From: Methylomonas sp.
GTDB taxonomy: Bacteria > Pseudomonadota > Gammaproteobacteria > Methylococcales > Methylomonadaceae
Assembly: GCF_023228165.1 (NCBI RefSeq)
Contig: NZ_JALOBS010000028.1
Span: forward strand, 3,918-67,917
Length of the DNA: 64,000 nt
Direction of reading: 5' to 3'
The notes under the pieces are model-generated. The model had not been told where the DNA came from. It saw only the letters and a list, made by a program, of their open reading frames with translations, and ran no database searches. Below, in pieces: positions 1-8,640 of this stretch (the stretch's first letter is position 1; every line of letters begins with the position of its first letter). The position numbers and the translations under genes are program-made.

Positions 1-351
1 CTGAAGCGGCAAGGATGTATTATTAATATTGCGGATATTCATGCGGAAAAAGGTTTATTGGGTTTTCCCGTATACAGCATCGCCAAGGCCGGACTGGTTG
101 TGATGACTAAATGTTTGGCCAAGGAATTGGCGCCTGATGTAAGAGTGAACGCTGTGGCTCCGGGAGCAATTTTATGGCCGGATCAGTCTAATAGCGACGC
201 GCAAAAAATCGAGATTTTACAAAAGGTGGCGTTGCAGCGTTGCGGGGAGGTTGAGGATATTGCTCGAGCGGTCAGGTATTTAAGTGATGATGCGCCCTAT
301 ATGACCGGACAGGTTTTGACGGTTGATGGTGGTAGAACGCTATATACCTAG
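1..351 (+). CDS. folM: Pteridine reductase-like short-chain dehydrogenase (5' truncated)
   Basis: The C-terminal 116 residues of an NAD(P)H-dependent short-chain dehydrogenase; the reading frame is open to the window edge, so the start lies upstream. The catalytic YxxxK motif is visible as YSIAKAG, followed by the usual VRVNAVAPGA segment and the C-terminal GQVLTVDGG signature that closes the SDR fold. Bacterial pteridine reductases of the FolM type reduce dihydrobiopterin/dihydrofolate, and the next two genes (folK, folB) are folate-pathway enzymes on the opposite strand, converging with a 4-base overlap at the stops. The SDR family call is secure. The pteridine substrate rests on the neighbours and on the ADIHAEKG segment, and could be wrong. 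Confidence 0.72.
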   Translation: MKRQGCIINIADIHAEKGLLGFPVYSIAKAGLVVMTKCLAKELAPDVRVNAVAPGAILWPDQSNSDAQKIEILQKVALQRCGEVEDIARAVRYLSDDAPYMTGQVLTVDGGRTLYT

Positions 352-839
352 TTCCAGTTTGGCCTGATTTTAGTTTGTTTCGCTTGGGATTTGTCGAAAC
401 GCCGCCAAAGGTCTGCATACGTTTCGTTTGTAATGGGGTGTCTTTCGTTTCCGGCTAATTCGGCAAGTGGTTCCAGCACAAAGGCATAGCGTTCAATTTC
501 ATCTCGGGGGATTTGCAGGCGGCCATCGTTAATGACTTGATTACCGTACAAGATCAAATCTAAATCCAACGTGCGGGCCGAGAATTTCTGCGATTCCCGG
601 GTGCGACCGTGATCCAGTTCGATTTGCCGCAATGTTTTTGCAATTTCTTTAGCGCTAAGGTCGGAATCGAAGCCCACAATCAGGTTATAAAAGCTGTCGC
701 CAACGAAACCAACCGGCTCGGTTTCATAGACGCTGGAGAGCCCCAGCGCGCCAAAAACCAGCTCCAGCGCTTTTAAGCTGGAGGGAATGTGGGTATCTTT
801 ATCGATGTTGCTGCCGATGCTGATATAAGCTGTTGGCAT
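348..839 (-). CDS. folK: 6-hydroxymethyl-7,8-dihydropterin pyrophosphokinase
   Basis: Transfers pyrophosphate from ATP to 6-hydroxymethyl-7,8-dihydropterin, the step before dihydropteroate synthase in folate synthesis, in the cytoplasm. At 163 residues it has normal HPPK length. It starts with YISIGSNI, carries the VYETEPVGF substrate loop, and has the family signature ARTLDLDLILYG with the two magnesium-binding aspartates. folB lies immediately upstream on the same strand with one base between them, so the two are surely co-transcribed. Its 3' end overlaps the pteridine reductase gene by 4 bases. Confidence 0.95.
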   Translation of the reverse strand: MPTAYISIGSNIDKDTHIPSSLKALELVFGALGLSSVYETEPVGFVGDSFYNLIVGFDSDLSAKEIAKTLRQIELDHGRTRESQKFSARTLDLDLILYGNQVINDGRLQIPRDEIERYAFVLEPLAELAGNERHPITNETYADLWRRFDKSQAKQTKIRPNWN

Positions 840-840
840 G

Positions 841-1194
841 TTATATCTGTCCGCGTTCTATGATAATGCCGACATCGCGTGCCCGGCTAATAGCGCCTTT
901 TTTATTCAGAACGATTTTTACCCACGGTATGGGAAATTCGTTCAGCAGAATTTTGGCGATTTCTTCGATCAGTGTTTCCACCAGATAAAACTCGCTGGCT
1001 TCCATAAAGGCGACAATGCGGTCGGAAACGGTTTTGTAATCCAGGGTGTGGGCGATATCGTCCGTGGCGGCGGCTTTCTTAATATCAAAAGCCATTTCAA
1101 TGTCCAGGATAATCTTTTGCTTGATGCTGCGTTCCCAATCGTAAATGCCTATCACGGTATCAACTTCAAGGCCGCCTAAAAAAATGATGTCCAT
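841..1194 (-). CDS. folB: Dihydroneopterin aldolase
   Basis: Converts 7,8-dihydroneopterin to 6-hydroxymethyl-dihydropterin and glycolaldehyde, delivering the substrate of the adjacent FolK. 117 residues, the usual size. The N-terminus MDIIFLGGLEVDTVIGIYDWER matches the family's conserved opening, ending in the IGxYxWER motif; the later LDYKTV and EFYLVETLIEEIA segments are also typical. The frame is open 21 codons further upstream, but the conserved opening places the start at the ATG at 1194. First gene of the folB-folK pair, divergent from plsY. Confidence 0.93.
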   Translation of the reverse strand: MDIIFLGGLEVDTVIGIYDWERSIKQKIILDIEMAFDIKKAAATDDIAHTLDYKTVSDRIVAFMEASEFYLVETLIEEIAKILLNEFPIPWVKIVLNKKGAISRARDVGIIIERGQI

Positions 1195-1281
1195 TAGTGC
1201 TTTCCGGTTATTATATTTTTGTAATATCAGTATCGAGTAAATGGCTCGACTGTACAAGTCCTGATGAGAGAGGTTGATTGA

Positions 1282-1854
1282 ATGTTGGAATGGTTACTCG
1301 TGCCTTTGGCTTATTTAACCGGTTCGGTTTCCAGTGCGATTATTGTGTGTCGAATGATGGGGCTGGCGGATCCAAGGGAAAATGGCTCGGGCAATCCCGG
1401 TGCGACGAATGTGATGCGCATTGGCGGAAAAAAAGCCGCGGCAATTACCTTGGCGGGTGATGCATTAAAGGGTTTGATCCCGGTTGTGTTGGCGAAAATG
1501 GTAGGTGTGGACAGTTTGGTTTTGTCTTTTGTGGTATTCGCGGCGTTTTTGGGGCATCTATATCCGCTGTTTTTTGACTTTAAAGGTGGAAAAGGTGTTG
1601 CGACATCCTTGGGGGTGACGCTTGGCGTGGCCTGGTCGCTGGGTTTGGCTGTCGCGGCAACCTGGTTTGTGGTTTATAAAGTAAGCAAAATTTCATCGTT
1701 GTCGGCGTTGGTGGCGGCAACAGTGGCGCCGTTATATGTGTGGTTGATCGTTGGCGATAGCAATTTGATCGTGGTGTTTGCATTGATATCGCTGATGTTG
1801 TTGTGGCGGCATAAAAGCAATATTCAACGCTTGTTGGCGGGCGAGGAATCGTAA
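1282..1854 (+). CDS. plsY: Acyl-phosphate:glycerol-3-phosphate acyltransferase
   Basis: Integral inner-membrane enzyme that acylates glycerol-3-phosphate with acyl-phosphate from PlsX, the first committed step of phospholipid synthesis. 190 residues, mostly hydrophobic helices. The three family motifs are present: the GSVSSAI serine motif near residue 14, GSGNPGATN around 36-44 (phosphate-binding loop) and GHLYPLFFDFKGGKGVAT around 92-109. A GAGAGAGG-like ribosome site precedes the ATG. Divergent from folB and convergent with tsaD, only one base separating the 3' ends. Confidence 0.95.
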   Translation: MLEWLLVPLAYLTGSVSSAIIVCRMMGLADPRENGSGNPGATNVMRIGGKKAAAITLAGDALKGLIPVVLAKMVGVDSLVLSFVVFAAFLGHLYPLFFDFKGGKGVATSLGVTLGVAWSLGLAVAATWFVVYKVSKISSLSALVAATVAPLYVWLIVGDSNLIVVFALISLMLLWRHKSNIQRLLAGEES

Positions 1855-1855
1855 G

Positions 1856-2866
1856 CTATGCCTTCAGCAATTCATTCATAGGCCAGCGAGGGCGGGCAAA
1901 AATTTCGAGGGTCTGTGTTTGGCCCTTCTGTAATCGCAGGCAGCCGGCGTAAGCAATCATTGCCCCGTTATCGGTGCAAAATTCCGGGCGGGGGAAGAAG
2001 GTTTCCGCGCCTGCTTTTTTGCTCATCTGTTCTAGCTGGCGGCGGATTTCTTGATTGGCGCTGACGCCGCCCGCGACGACTAAACGACTTAAACCGGTTT
2101 GTTGTAGGGCGCGTTTGCACTTGATGGCAAGCGTTTCGGCCATCGCCTGTTGAAACGCGAAAGCTATATCGGCTTTGTCCCGCTGCGATTGGTTGCTGGT
2201 ATTGTAGGTGTTTAAAGCAAAGGTTTTTAGGCCGCTAAAACTAAAATCCAGTCCAGGTCTGTCTGTCATGGGGCGGGGGAATTTGAAGCGCGGTTTGCCT
2301 TGGTCGGCCAGATTCGACAGCGCTGGGCCGCCCGGATAATCAAGTCCAAGCAGTTTGGCGGTTTTATCAAAGGCTTCCCCGGCGGCGTCGTCGAGGGATT
2401 CTCCCAGCAGAGAATAACGGCCCACGCCGGATACTTCAATCAGCAAGGTGTGCCCGCCGGAGATCAGCAACGCAACAAAAGGAAATTGTGGTGGTAGTTT
2501 TTCCAGCATCGGGGCGAGTAGGTGTCCTTCCATGTGATGTACGGCAATGGCCGGTATTTGCCAAGCCCATGCCAAACTGCGAGCAGTCGCGGCGCCGACC
2601 AGTAAAGCCCCCATTAATCCCGGGCCTGCTGTGTAAGCAATGCCGTTAATATCGGACGAACCTAACTGGCTGTCCCGTAAAATCTGGTTGATGAGTGGGA
2701 TTAATTTTCGGACATGGTCTCGGGATGCCAACTCCGGCACTACCCCGCCGTATTCGTTATGTGTCTGTATTTGGCTGTGCAAGGTGTGGGCGATTAGTCC
2801 TTTTTTGGCGTGGTAAATGGCAACGGCGGTTTCGTCGCAAGAGGTTTCTATGCCTAAAACGTACAT
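1856..2866 (-). CDS. tsaD: tRNA N6-adenosine threonylcarbamoyltransferase
   Basis: Catalytic subunit (ASKHA fold) that transfers threonylcarbamoyl from TC-AMP to A37 of ANN-decoding tRNAs, working with TsaB, TsaE and TsaC. The protein starts MYVLGIETSCDETA and carries the metal-binding HHMEGHLLAP motif, the LISGGHT phosphate loop, and a C-terminal TDNGAMIAYAG segment. 336 residues from the ATG at 2866 matches the family. The frame remains open 55 codons upstream, but that stretch has no family similarity and covers the divergent rpsU promoter. tsaD next to rpsU is a widely conserved arrangement. Confidence 0.96.
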   Translation of the reverse strand: MYVLGIETSCDETAVAIYHAKKGLIAHTLHSQIQTHNEYGGVVPELASRDHVRKLIPLINQILRDSQLGSSDINGIAYTAGPGLMGALLVGAATARSLAWAWQIPAIAVHHMEGHLLAPMLEKLPPQFPFVALLISGGHTLLIEVSGVGRYSLLGESLDDAAGEAFDKTAKLLGLDYPGGPALSNLADQGKPRFKFPRPMTDRPGLDFSFSGLKTFALNTYNTSNQSQRDKADIAFAFQQAMAETLAIKCKRALQQTGLSRLVVAGGVSANQEIRRQLEQMSKKAGAETFFPRPEFCTDNGAMIAYAGCLRLQKGQTQTLEIFARPRWPMNELLKA

Positions 2867-2873
2867 TAATTTT

Positions 2874-2901
2874 TTGAATAAAAGTAATTTGTGGGTATAA
2901 T
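2874..2901 (+). promoter_or_regulatory. Putative sigma-70 promoter of the rpsU-dnaG-rpoD cluster
   Basis: TTGAAT at 2874-2879 and a perfect TATAAT at 2896-2901, separated by 16 bases, 72 bases upstream of rpsU and just outside the tsaD start. Matches the housekeeping consensus well; the transcription start would lie near 2908. The leader that follows contains a short GC-rich inverted repeat and a T-run (about 2914-2942), possibly attenuating, which is weak evidence. Confidence 0.6.
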
Positions 2902-2972
2902 CCGTCGGTTTTACAGGGCTTGTTTTTGCCTGACGATTTTTTAAGATACTAACATAATTCGGATTTTTGATA

Positions 2973-3206
2973 ATGCCATCAGTTAAAGTTAAAGAAAACG
3001 AACATTTCGATATCGCTATTCGCCGTTTCAAACGTGCCTGTGAAAAAGCGGGTGTGTTGGCGGAAGTACGGCGTCGTGAATTTTATGAGAAACCAACCAC
3101 CGAGCGTAAGCGTAAAGGTGCCGCAGCCGTTAAACGCCATTTGAAAAAATTGGCGCGCGAGCGTTATGCATTGAAAAACCTGCGTCGCGGTCGTCCGCAA
3201 ACTTAA
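2973..3206 (+). CDS. rpsU: 30S ribosomal protein bS21
   Basis: Small basic protein of the 30S platform, important for initiation on natural mRNAs. 77 residues. The opening MPSVKVKENEHFD, the RRFKRACEKAG helix and the EVRRREFYEKPTTERKRK segment are the family hallmark. The start is the ATG at 2973; an in-frame codon two positions upstream gives no homology. First gene of the macromolecular-synthesis cluster, followed 11 bases later by the YqeY-family gene. Confidence 0.97.
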   Translation: MPSVKVKENEHFDIAIRRFKRACEKAGVLAEVRRREFYEKPTTERKRKGAAAVKRHLKKLARERYALKNLRRGRPQT

Positions 3207-3217
3207 GGTTGTCCGAT

Positions 3218-3667
3218 ATGGAGTTGTTAAAAGAGCGTATCAAGGAGGATATGAAAGTCTCAATGAAGAGTGGCGACAAAGCTAGATTGGGCGTGATTCG
3301 CATGATGCTGGCGGCCATTAAGCAAATTGAGGTTGATGAGCGTGTTGAGTTGGGTGACGATCGAGTGCTGGTTGTGCTCGATAAAATGCTAAAGCAGCGA
3401 CGCGAGTCTATCAAGCAGTTTCGTGATGCCAATCGTATCGATTTGGCGGAAATAGAGGAAGCTGAAATTCAGGTAATTCAGGATTTCCTGCCGCAAGCCT
3501 TAACGGAAGCGGAGATCGATGTCATGGTGGCTAAAGCTATTGCCGACGTTGGGGCGGCATCGATCAAGGATATGGGGGCTGTTATGGCTATCTTGAAGCC
3601 GCAAATGCAAGGTCGTGCTGATATGGCTGTTGTCAGCGGAAGAATTAAGGCTGGCTTTTCAGCGTAA
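3218..3667 (+). CDS. GatB/YqeY domain-containing protein
   Basis: 149-residue cytoplasmic helical protein of the YqeY family, which resembles the C-terminal tRNA-binding tail domain of GatB, the glutaminyl/asparaginyl-tRNA amidotransferase subunit. Visible features are the N-terminal LLKERIKEDMKVSMKSGDK helix, the central KQRRESIKQFRDANR segment and the C-terminal GAASIKDMGAVMAILKPQMQGRADM motif. The exact role of stand-alone YqeY proteins is not established. It sits between rpsU and dnaG, 22 bases before the latter, as in many pseudomonads and relatives. The ATG at 3218 follows an AAGG ribosome site with 9-base spacing, better than the upstream TTG at 3209. Confidence 0.9.
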   Translation: MELLKERIKEDMKVSMKSGDKARLGVIRMMLAAIKQIEVDERVELGDDRVLVVLDKMLKQRRESIKQFRDANRIDLAEIEEAEIQVIQDFLPQALTEAEIDVMVAKAIADVGAASIKDMGAVMAILKPQMQGRADMAVVSGRIKAGFSA

Positions 3668-3689
3668 GCCTTCATCCTTTGTCGGTTAT

Positions 3690-5420
3690 ATGCCCGGCAG
3701 AATTCCTAAGCAGTTCATCGATGATTTACTGGTGCGGGTCGATATTGTTGATCTGATCGATTCGCACGTACCGCTCAAAAAAACCGGCAGCAACTATGTT
3801 GCCCGTTGTCCGTTTCATAACGAAAAAACCCCTAGCTTTTCCGTCAATCGTAATCGACAGATGTATCACTGTTTCGGGTGTGGGGTCAGTGGTAATGCCA
3901 TTAGCTTTCTAATGGATTATAGTCATTTAGGGTTTGTTGAGGCGGTAGAGGATTTAGCTGCTTTTGTCGGTGTGGATGTGCCGAGGGAGGAAGGGAAGGA
4001 TTCTTCCGTTACCGATAAAGAAAGCCTCTCCAGGGTTTATGCCGTGCTTGAACAGGTCGCAGCTTTTTATTCCGAGCAATTGCGTAGTGATGAAGGGGGG
4101 GCGGCGGTCGATTACCTTAAGGCGCGGCATGTTAGTGGTGATGTTGCTCGGGATTTCGGTCTGGGCTTTGCGCCTCAAGCTTGGGATGGCTTGGTGGGGC
4201 GATTTGATAGACAAACGCTGATTGATGCAGGTATGTTGGTCGTGCGTGACGACGGCAAGGTTTACGACCGGTTTCGCGGGCGGTTGATGTTTCCTATTCG
4301 CGATAAGCGTAAGCGCGTGGTGGGTTTTGGTGGGCGAGTGCTGGATGATAGTTTGCCGAAATACCTCAATTCGCCGGAAACAGCGGTTTTTTCCAAAGGC
4401 AAAGAGCTTTACGGCTTGAGTGAGTTGTTGCGAAAAAGCAGCCGTCCCGGACGTATTTTAGTTGTTGAAGGGTATATGGATGTGATTGCGTTAGCGCAAT
4501 ATGGCATTACCAATGCGGTGGCCGCCTTGGGTACTGCGACATCCAAAATTCAGATAGATTTGCTGTTTCGATTTGCCGCGGAATTAGTGCTTTGCTTTGA
4601 TGGTGATAAGGCTGGGAGGCAGGCGGCATGGAAAGCGGCAGAAGCTGCTTTGCCCGCGCTGAAAGACGGGCGGCAAATCAAGATTATGCTATTGCCGCAA
4701 GGGCAGGACCCCGATTCTCTGGTTAGGTTGGAGGGGGTGTCCGGTTTTCAGGCAAGAATAAATGACGCGATGGTCTTATCTGATTATTTTTTCGAGACTG
4801 TGATTGGGCAGTTGGATTTGTCGACTATTGAAGGGCGGTCGCAATTAATGGCGGCGGCTAAGCCGCAGCTGGAAAAAATTCCATCCGGTTTTTTTAGAGA
4901 CATGATGTGGCGGCGATTAGGTGAATTGACCGCGTCAAGATTGGTGGATGTTCCTGAAAATACGGCTACACTTAGGCCACGGAATGAAGGAAAGTCGGGG
5001 AAGTCAAATCAAAAAAGGCCAAGCTTGGCGCGGCGGATTTTAGCGTTGCTGATTCAGCATCCCCATTTACAGCAGGTGGCTGTTCGGCGGGAGTTAAGCC
5101 TGGATGGCCTGCAATATGCCGGCCAGGAATTATTGGATGATGTTTTAGGCAGAATTGCCCTTGAAAAACCAGAAAATGGCGCAATCTTGTTGGAAGCTTA
5201 TCGCGGGTCGTCTTATGAAAAGATGGTCACAGCGTTGGCTGGTATGGAGCTTAATGTGCCTGAAGGTGGGGAGGAGGCTGAGTTTGCAGGTGCTTTAACC
5301 CAGTTGCGAAGGCAGGCGAGGCAGGAAAAATTGGGCGGATTATTGGCGAAGGAGGGCCGTGACGGACTGACTATAGAAGAAAAGCAGGTATTGCGGACAT
5401 TGCTAAAAGAAAGTTTGTAG
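3690..5420 (+). CDS. dnaG: DNA primase
   Basis: Synthesises RNA primers for leading and lagging strands at the fork, recruited by DnaB helicase. 576 residues. The N-terminal CHC2 zinc ribbon shows as CPFHNEKTPSF and YHCFGCG (about residues 40-64). The TOPRIM catalytic core has the LVVEGYMDV glutamate motif and the CFDGDKAG metal motif. The C-terminal ~130 residues form the helical DnaB-interacting domain. MPGRIPKQFIDDLL at 3690 is the conserved start, although the frame extends 25 codons back into yqeY. Confidence 0.96.
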   Translation: MPGRIPKQFIDDLLVRVDIVDLIDSHVPLKKTGSNYVARCPFHNEKTPSFSVNRNRQMYHCFGCGVSGNAISFLMDYSHLGFVEAVEDLAAFVGVDVPREEGKDSSVTDKESLSRVYAVLEQVAAFYSEQLRSDEGGAAVDYLKARHVSGDVARDFGLGFAPQAWDGLVGRFDRQTLIDAGMLVVRDDGKVYDRFRGRLMFPIRDKRKRVVGFGGRVLDDSLPKYLNSPETAVFSKGKELYGLSELLRKSSRPGRILVVEGYMDVIALAQYGITNAVAALGTATSKIQIDLLFRFAAELVLCFDGDKAGRQAAWKAAEAALPALKDGRQIKIMLLPQGQDPDSLVRLEGVSGFQARINDAMVLSDYFFETVIGQLDLSTIEGRSQLMAAAKPQLEKIPSGFFRDMMWRRLGELTASRLVDVPENTATLRPRNEGKSGKSNQKRPSLARRILALLIQHPHLQQVAVRRELSLDGLQYAGQELLDDVLGRIALEKPENGAILLEAYRGSSYEKMVTALAGMELNVPEGGEEAEFAGALTQLRRQARQEKLGGLLAKEGRDGLTIEEKQVLRTLLKESL

Positions 5421-5440
5421 ATGATTGTATTGTCATTTGC

Positions 5441-5449
5441 TGCTATAAT
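5441..5449 (+). promoter_or_regulatory. Extended -10 promoter upstream of rpoD
   Basis: TGCTATAAT in the 75-base dnaG-rpoD gap: a perfect -10 hexamer (5444-5449) with the TGn extension, and no convincing -35 at 16-18 bases upstream. An extra internal promoter before rpoD is known in the E. coli operon (heat-shock type there); this one looks sigma-70 dependent. Confidence 0.5.
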
Positions 5450-5495
5450 GGCCTGTTCTGCGGCGCCTGGTGCTGAAACGTATTGTGAGTAAAGA

Positions 5496-7310
5496 ATGAA
5501 TCAAGAACAACAGCAATCCCAACTGAAACAGCTGATAGCTAAGGGCAAGGCGCAAGGCTATTTAACCTATGCCGAGGTTAACGACCATTTGCCTAGCGAC
5601 ATCATCGATCCCGAGCAGATTGACGATATTATCGGCATGATCAATGACATGGGTATTCAGGTGTACGAGGTTGCGCCTGACGACGACGATTCCCTGATTA
5701 CTGCCGATACGGTTGTTTCCGCCGACGACGACGAAGAAGTGGCTGAAGTAGCGGCATTGGCTTCCGTCGATAGCGAATTTGGCCGCACCACCGATCCGGT
5801 ACGGTTATATATGCGCGAAATGGGTTCCGTTGAGTTGTTGACGCGCGAACAAGAGCTAAAAATTGCCAAACGTATCGAAGAAGGCCAACGGCAAGTGGTG
5901 GTAGCCGTTGCCCGTTCCGGATTCATTGTGGATTCGTTTATCGAAACTTTTTCTAGTGTGGCTGACGAAGAGTCAAGCACGCGTTTGGGCGATTTGGTGC
6001 AAGGTTTTGTCGATTATAGCGATATCGATGCTGTGGAAGTTGATGAAATCGAAATAGAAGCGCCATCGGATGATGCCGATGACGAAGAAGTTAAGGTTAT
6101 CGACTATAGCGAAGTCAAAGAAAAAGTCGACTTGCTGAAAAAGTCTCTAAAATCCGCGATGGCGGCGGTAAAAAAACATGGTTACGGTCATGATAAATCC
6201 GAGAAAGCTTTCGATGCGCTGAGTGAGATTTTTTCCCAGTTCAAATGGACGCCGCAGTACCTAAAAAGAATGACTTCTATTGCTGACGAACTGATTGCGT
6301 CAATCCGCGAGCAAGAACGGCAAGTAATGGATGCTTGCGTTAAAAAAACCAAAATGCCACGCCGGGATTTCATTAATGCCTTCACCGAAAATGAAGCGCA
6401 ATTGAACTGGCTGGATCAGTTTATTCAGGATAATCCTAAATATGCCGATGCGCTAAACGCCAACCGGGAAAAAATTCAGCTTGCCCAGCAGAAGTTGGCC
6501 GACATCGAAGCGCAGCATGGTTTGAGTATCGCCAATTTAAAAGGCATTTGCCGCAATATTTCGCTAGGCGAGGCTAAGGCTAGGCGCGCTAAGAAAGAAA
6601 TGATAGAGGCTAACCTGCGTTTGGTGATATCTATCGCTAAAAAATACACCAATAGAGGTTTGCAGTTCCTGGATTTGATTCAGGAAGGCAATATTGGCTT
6701 GATGAAGGCCGTGGATAAGTTTGAATATCGCCGTGGTTATAAGTTTTCAACCTATGCAACGTGGTGGATTCGTCAGGCCATTACTCGTTCAATTGCGGAT
6801 CAGGCCAGAACCATCCGGATTCCAGTGCATATGATCGAAACCATCAACAAACTTAATCGCGTCTCCAGACAGATTCTGCAAGAGATGGGCCGGGAAGCGA
6901 CCCCGGAAGAATTGGCCGAGCGCATGGAAATGCCGGAGGACAAAATCCGCAAGGTCTTGAAAATCGCCAAAGAGCCGATTTCCATGGAAACGCCGATTGG
7001 CGACGATGAAGATTCGCATTTGGGTGATTTTATTGAAGATTCCAAGATGCTATCGCCGGTAGAATCTGCTACAATCGCCGGCCTTCGCGAGTCGACACAA
7101 AATGTTTTGGCAGGTTTGACTGCCCGAGAAGCGAAAGTGTTACGTATGCGTTTTGGTATCAACATGAATACCGACCACACTCTTGAAGAGGTGGGTAAGC
7201 AATTTGACGTTACCCGGGAAAGGATTCGTCAGATTGAGGCCAAGGCGCTTAGAAAATTACGTCATCCATCAAGGTCGGAGCAATTGCGCTGCTTCCTGGA
7301 CGGAGAATAA
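5496..7310 (+). CDS. rpoD: RNA polymerase primary sigma factor (sigma-70)
   Basis: Housekeeping sigma factor, 604 residues. Region 1.1 lies at the N-terminus (about 1-80), rich in acidic residues near 66-86; region 1.2 (DPVRLYMREMGSVELLTREQE) follows, then a non-conserved acidic insert (about 170-330), and regions 2-4. The -10-binding helix of region 2 shows as KFSTYATWWIRQAITRSIADQARTIR, preceded by NLRLVISIAKKYTNRGLQFLDLIQEGNIGLMKAV. Region 4 holds the VTRERIRQIEAKALRKLRHPSRS helix-turn-helix. It closes the rpsU-dnaG-rpoD locus, with a tRNA gene 6 bases beyond its stop. Confidence 0.97.
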   Translation: MNQEQQQSQLKQLIAKGKAQGYLTYAEVNDHLPSDIIDPEQIDDIIGMINDMGIQVYEVAPDDDDSLITADTVVSADDDEEVAEVAALASVDSEFGRTTDPVRLYMREMGSVELLTREQELKIAKRIEEGQRQVVVAVARSGFIVDSFIETFSSVADEESSTRLGDLVQGFVDYSDIDAVEVDEIEIEAPSDDADDEEVKVIDYSEVKEKVDLLKKSLKSAMAAVKKHGYGHDKSEKAFDALSEIFSQFKWTPQYLKRMTSIADELIASIREQERQVMDACVKKTKMPRRDFINAFTENEAQLNWLDQFIQDNPKYADALNANREKIQLAQQKLADIEAQHGLSIANLKGICRNISLGEAKARRAKKEMIEANLRLVISIAKKYTNRGLQFLDLIQEGNIGLMKAVDKFEYRRGYKFSTYATWWIRQAITRSIADQARTIRIPVHMIETINKLNRVSRQILQEMGREATPEELAERMEMPEDKIRKVLKIAKEPISMETPIGDDEDSHLGDFIEDSKMLSPVESATIAGLRESTQNVLAGLTAREAKVLRMRFGINMNTDHTLEEVGKQFDVTRERIRQIEAKALRKLRHPSRSEQLRCFLDGE

Positions 7311-7316
7311 GAAGCC

Positions 7317-7393
7317 GGGCCCTTAGCTCAGTTGGTTAGAGCTTCCGACTCATAATCGGCAGGTCGTAGGTTCAAGTCCTACAGGGCCCACCA
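7317..7393 (+). tRNA. tRNA with CAU anticodon, probably tRNA-Ile2
   Basis: 77 bases with a complete cloverleaf: acceptor GGGCCCT paired with AGGGCCC, D arm, anticodon CAT at 7351-7353, T arm TTCAAGT and an encoded CCA. CAU can mean Met or lysidine-modified Ile (AUA). The acceptor and D-arm sequence closely follow the E. coli minor tRNA-Ile2 (GGCCCCT acceptor) rather than tRNA-Met, so Ile2 is preferred. It starts 6 bases after the rpoD stop and is followed by a hairpin terminator, so it may be processed from the rpoD transcript. Confidence 0.9.
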
Positions 7394-7401
7394 TAATACC
7401 T

Positions 7402-7425
7402 AAGGCCGTTTAAAACGGCCTTTTC
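7402..7425 (+). terminator. Intrinsic terminator after the tRNA
   Basis: Inverted repeat AAGGCCGTTT / AAACGGCCTT (7402-7411 and 7413-7422) running into TTTTC. It closes the rpsU-yqeY-dnaG-rpoD-tRNA unit before metK. Confidence 0.7.
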
Positions 7426-7460
7426 TATATTCACACTATTTAATCGTGAGGTGTGTCACC

Positions 7461-8621
7461 GTGAATAACAATTATCTTTTTACCTCTGAATCCGTATCCG
7501 AAGGCCATCCCGATAAAGTAGCCGACCAAATTTCCGATGCGATCGTCGACGCCCTGTTGGAGCAAGATCCGCGTTCCAGAGTGGCATGCGAGACCTTGGT
7601 TAAAACCGGGATGGTTATTCTGGCTGGTGAAATTACCACCAATGCCTGGGTGGACACAGAAGAATTGGTGCGTAAAGTTGTATGTGAAATCGGCTATGAC
7701 CATGGCGACATCGGCTTCGATGGGAACAGTTGCGCAGTCTTAAACGCGATTGGTAAACAATCGGCGGATATCGCCATGGGTGTGGACGAGTCGGACAATC
7801 ACGAACAAGGCGCCGGTGACCAAGGTTTGATGTTCGGCTATGCCAGCAACGAAACCGACGTCTTCATGCCCGCTCCGATTACCTATGCTCACAGATTAGT
7901 GGAGAGACAGGCTCAACTGAGAAAAAACAAAACCTTGTCTTGGTTGCGTCCGGATGCCAAAAGTCAGGTAACTTTCCGTTACGAGAATAATAAACCGGTT
8001 GCAATTGACGCAGTGGTACTATCCACCCAGCATGCGCCGGAAGTCGGCGGCAAAATGCTGGAAGAAGCGGTTATGGACGAAATCATCCTGCCGACCTTGC
8101 CGCCAGAGTGGTTACATAAAGACACTAAATATTACATCAACCCGACCGGCCAGTTCATTATCGGCGGTCCGGTGGGCGACTGCGGCTTGACCGGTCGTAA
8201 AATCATCGTTGATACCTACGGCGGCATGGCCAGACATGGCGGCGGAGCATTCTCCGGTAAAGATCCTTCGAAAGTGGACAGATCGGCTGCCTACATGGCT
8301 CGTTACGTAGCGAAAAACATTGTTGCCGCCGGTTTGGCGGAGCGTTGCGAAATACAAGTGTCTTACGCCATCGGTGTGGCCGAACCTACTTCAATTAGCG
8401 TTGAAACTTTTGGCACTGGAAAAGTCGAAGAGGCGCGTTTGGTGCAAATCATCCGTGAGCATTTCGATTTAAGACCCAAAGGTTTAATCACGCAATTGGG
8501 CTTATTGAAACCAATTTACCGTCCAACAGCGGCCTACGGACATTTCGGACGTAACGAAGTCAGCTTTAGCTGGGAAAGAACCGACAAAGCCGAAGCGTTA
8601 AAAGACGCCGCCGGCATTTAA
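7461..8621 (+). CDS. metK: S-adenosylmethionine synthetase
   Basis: Makes S-adenosylmethionine from methionine and ATP in the cytoplasm. 386 residues. Signatures include SEGHPDKVADQISDA at the N-terminus, GAGDQGLMFGYA around residue 115 and the GGGAFSGKDPSKVDRSAAY phosphate loop around 260-278. The GTG at 7461 follows a GAGGTG ribosome site at proper spacing and fits the family opening NNYLFTSESVSEGHPDK; the GTG five codons upstream would overlap that site. Nineteen bases separate it from ahcY, so synthesis and recycling of the SAM cycle are paired. Confidence 0.97.
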   Translation: MNNNYLFTSESVSEGHPDKVADQISDAIVDALLEQDPRSRVACETLVKTGMVILAGEITTNAWVDTEELVRKVVCEIGYDHGDIGFDGNSCAVLNAIGKQSADIAMGVDESDNHEQGAGDQGLMFGYASNETDVFMPAPITYAHRLVERQAQLRKNKTLSWLRPDAKSQVTFRYENNKPVAIDAVVLSTQHAPEVGGKMLEEAVMDEIILPTLPPEWLHKDTKYYINPTGQFIIGGPVGDCGLTGRKIIVDTYGGMARHGGGAFSGKDPSKVDRSAAYMARYVAKNIVAAGLAERCEIQVSYAIGVAEPTSISVETFGTGKVEEARLVQIIREHFDLRPKGLITQLGLLKPIYRPTAAYGHFGRNEVSFSWERTDKAEALKDAAGI

Positions 8622-8640
8622 ACTTTAGGGAGCTATACTA

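Noticed and set aside
8622..8640. SAH or SAM riboswitch before ahcY/metK
   Set aside because: Only 19 bases separate metK and ahcY, and the metK upstream gap holds a terminator and about 35 further bases; there is no space or pattern for a riboswitch.
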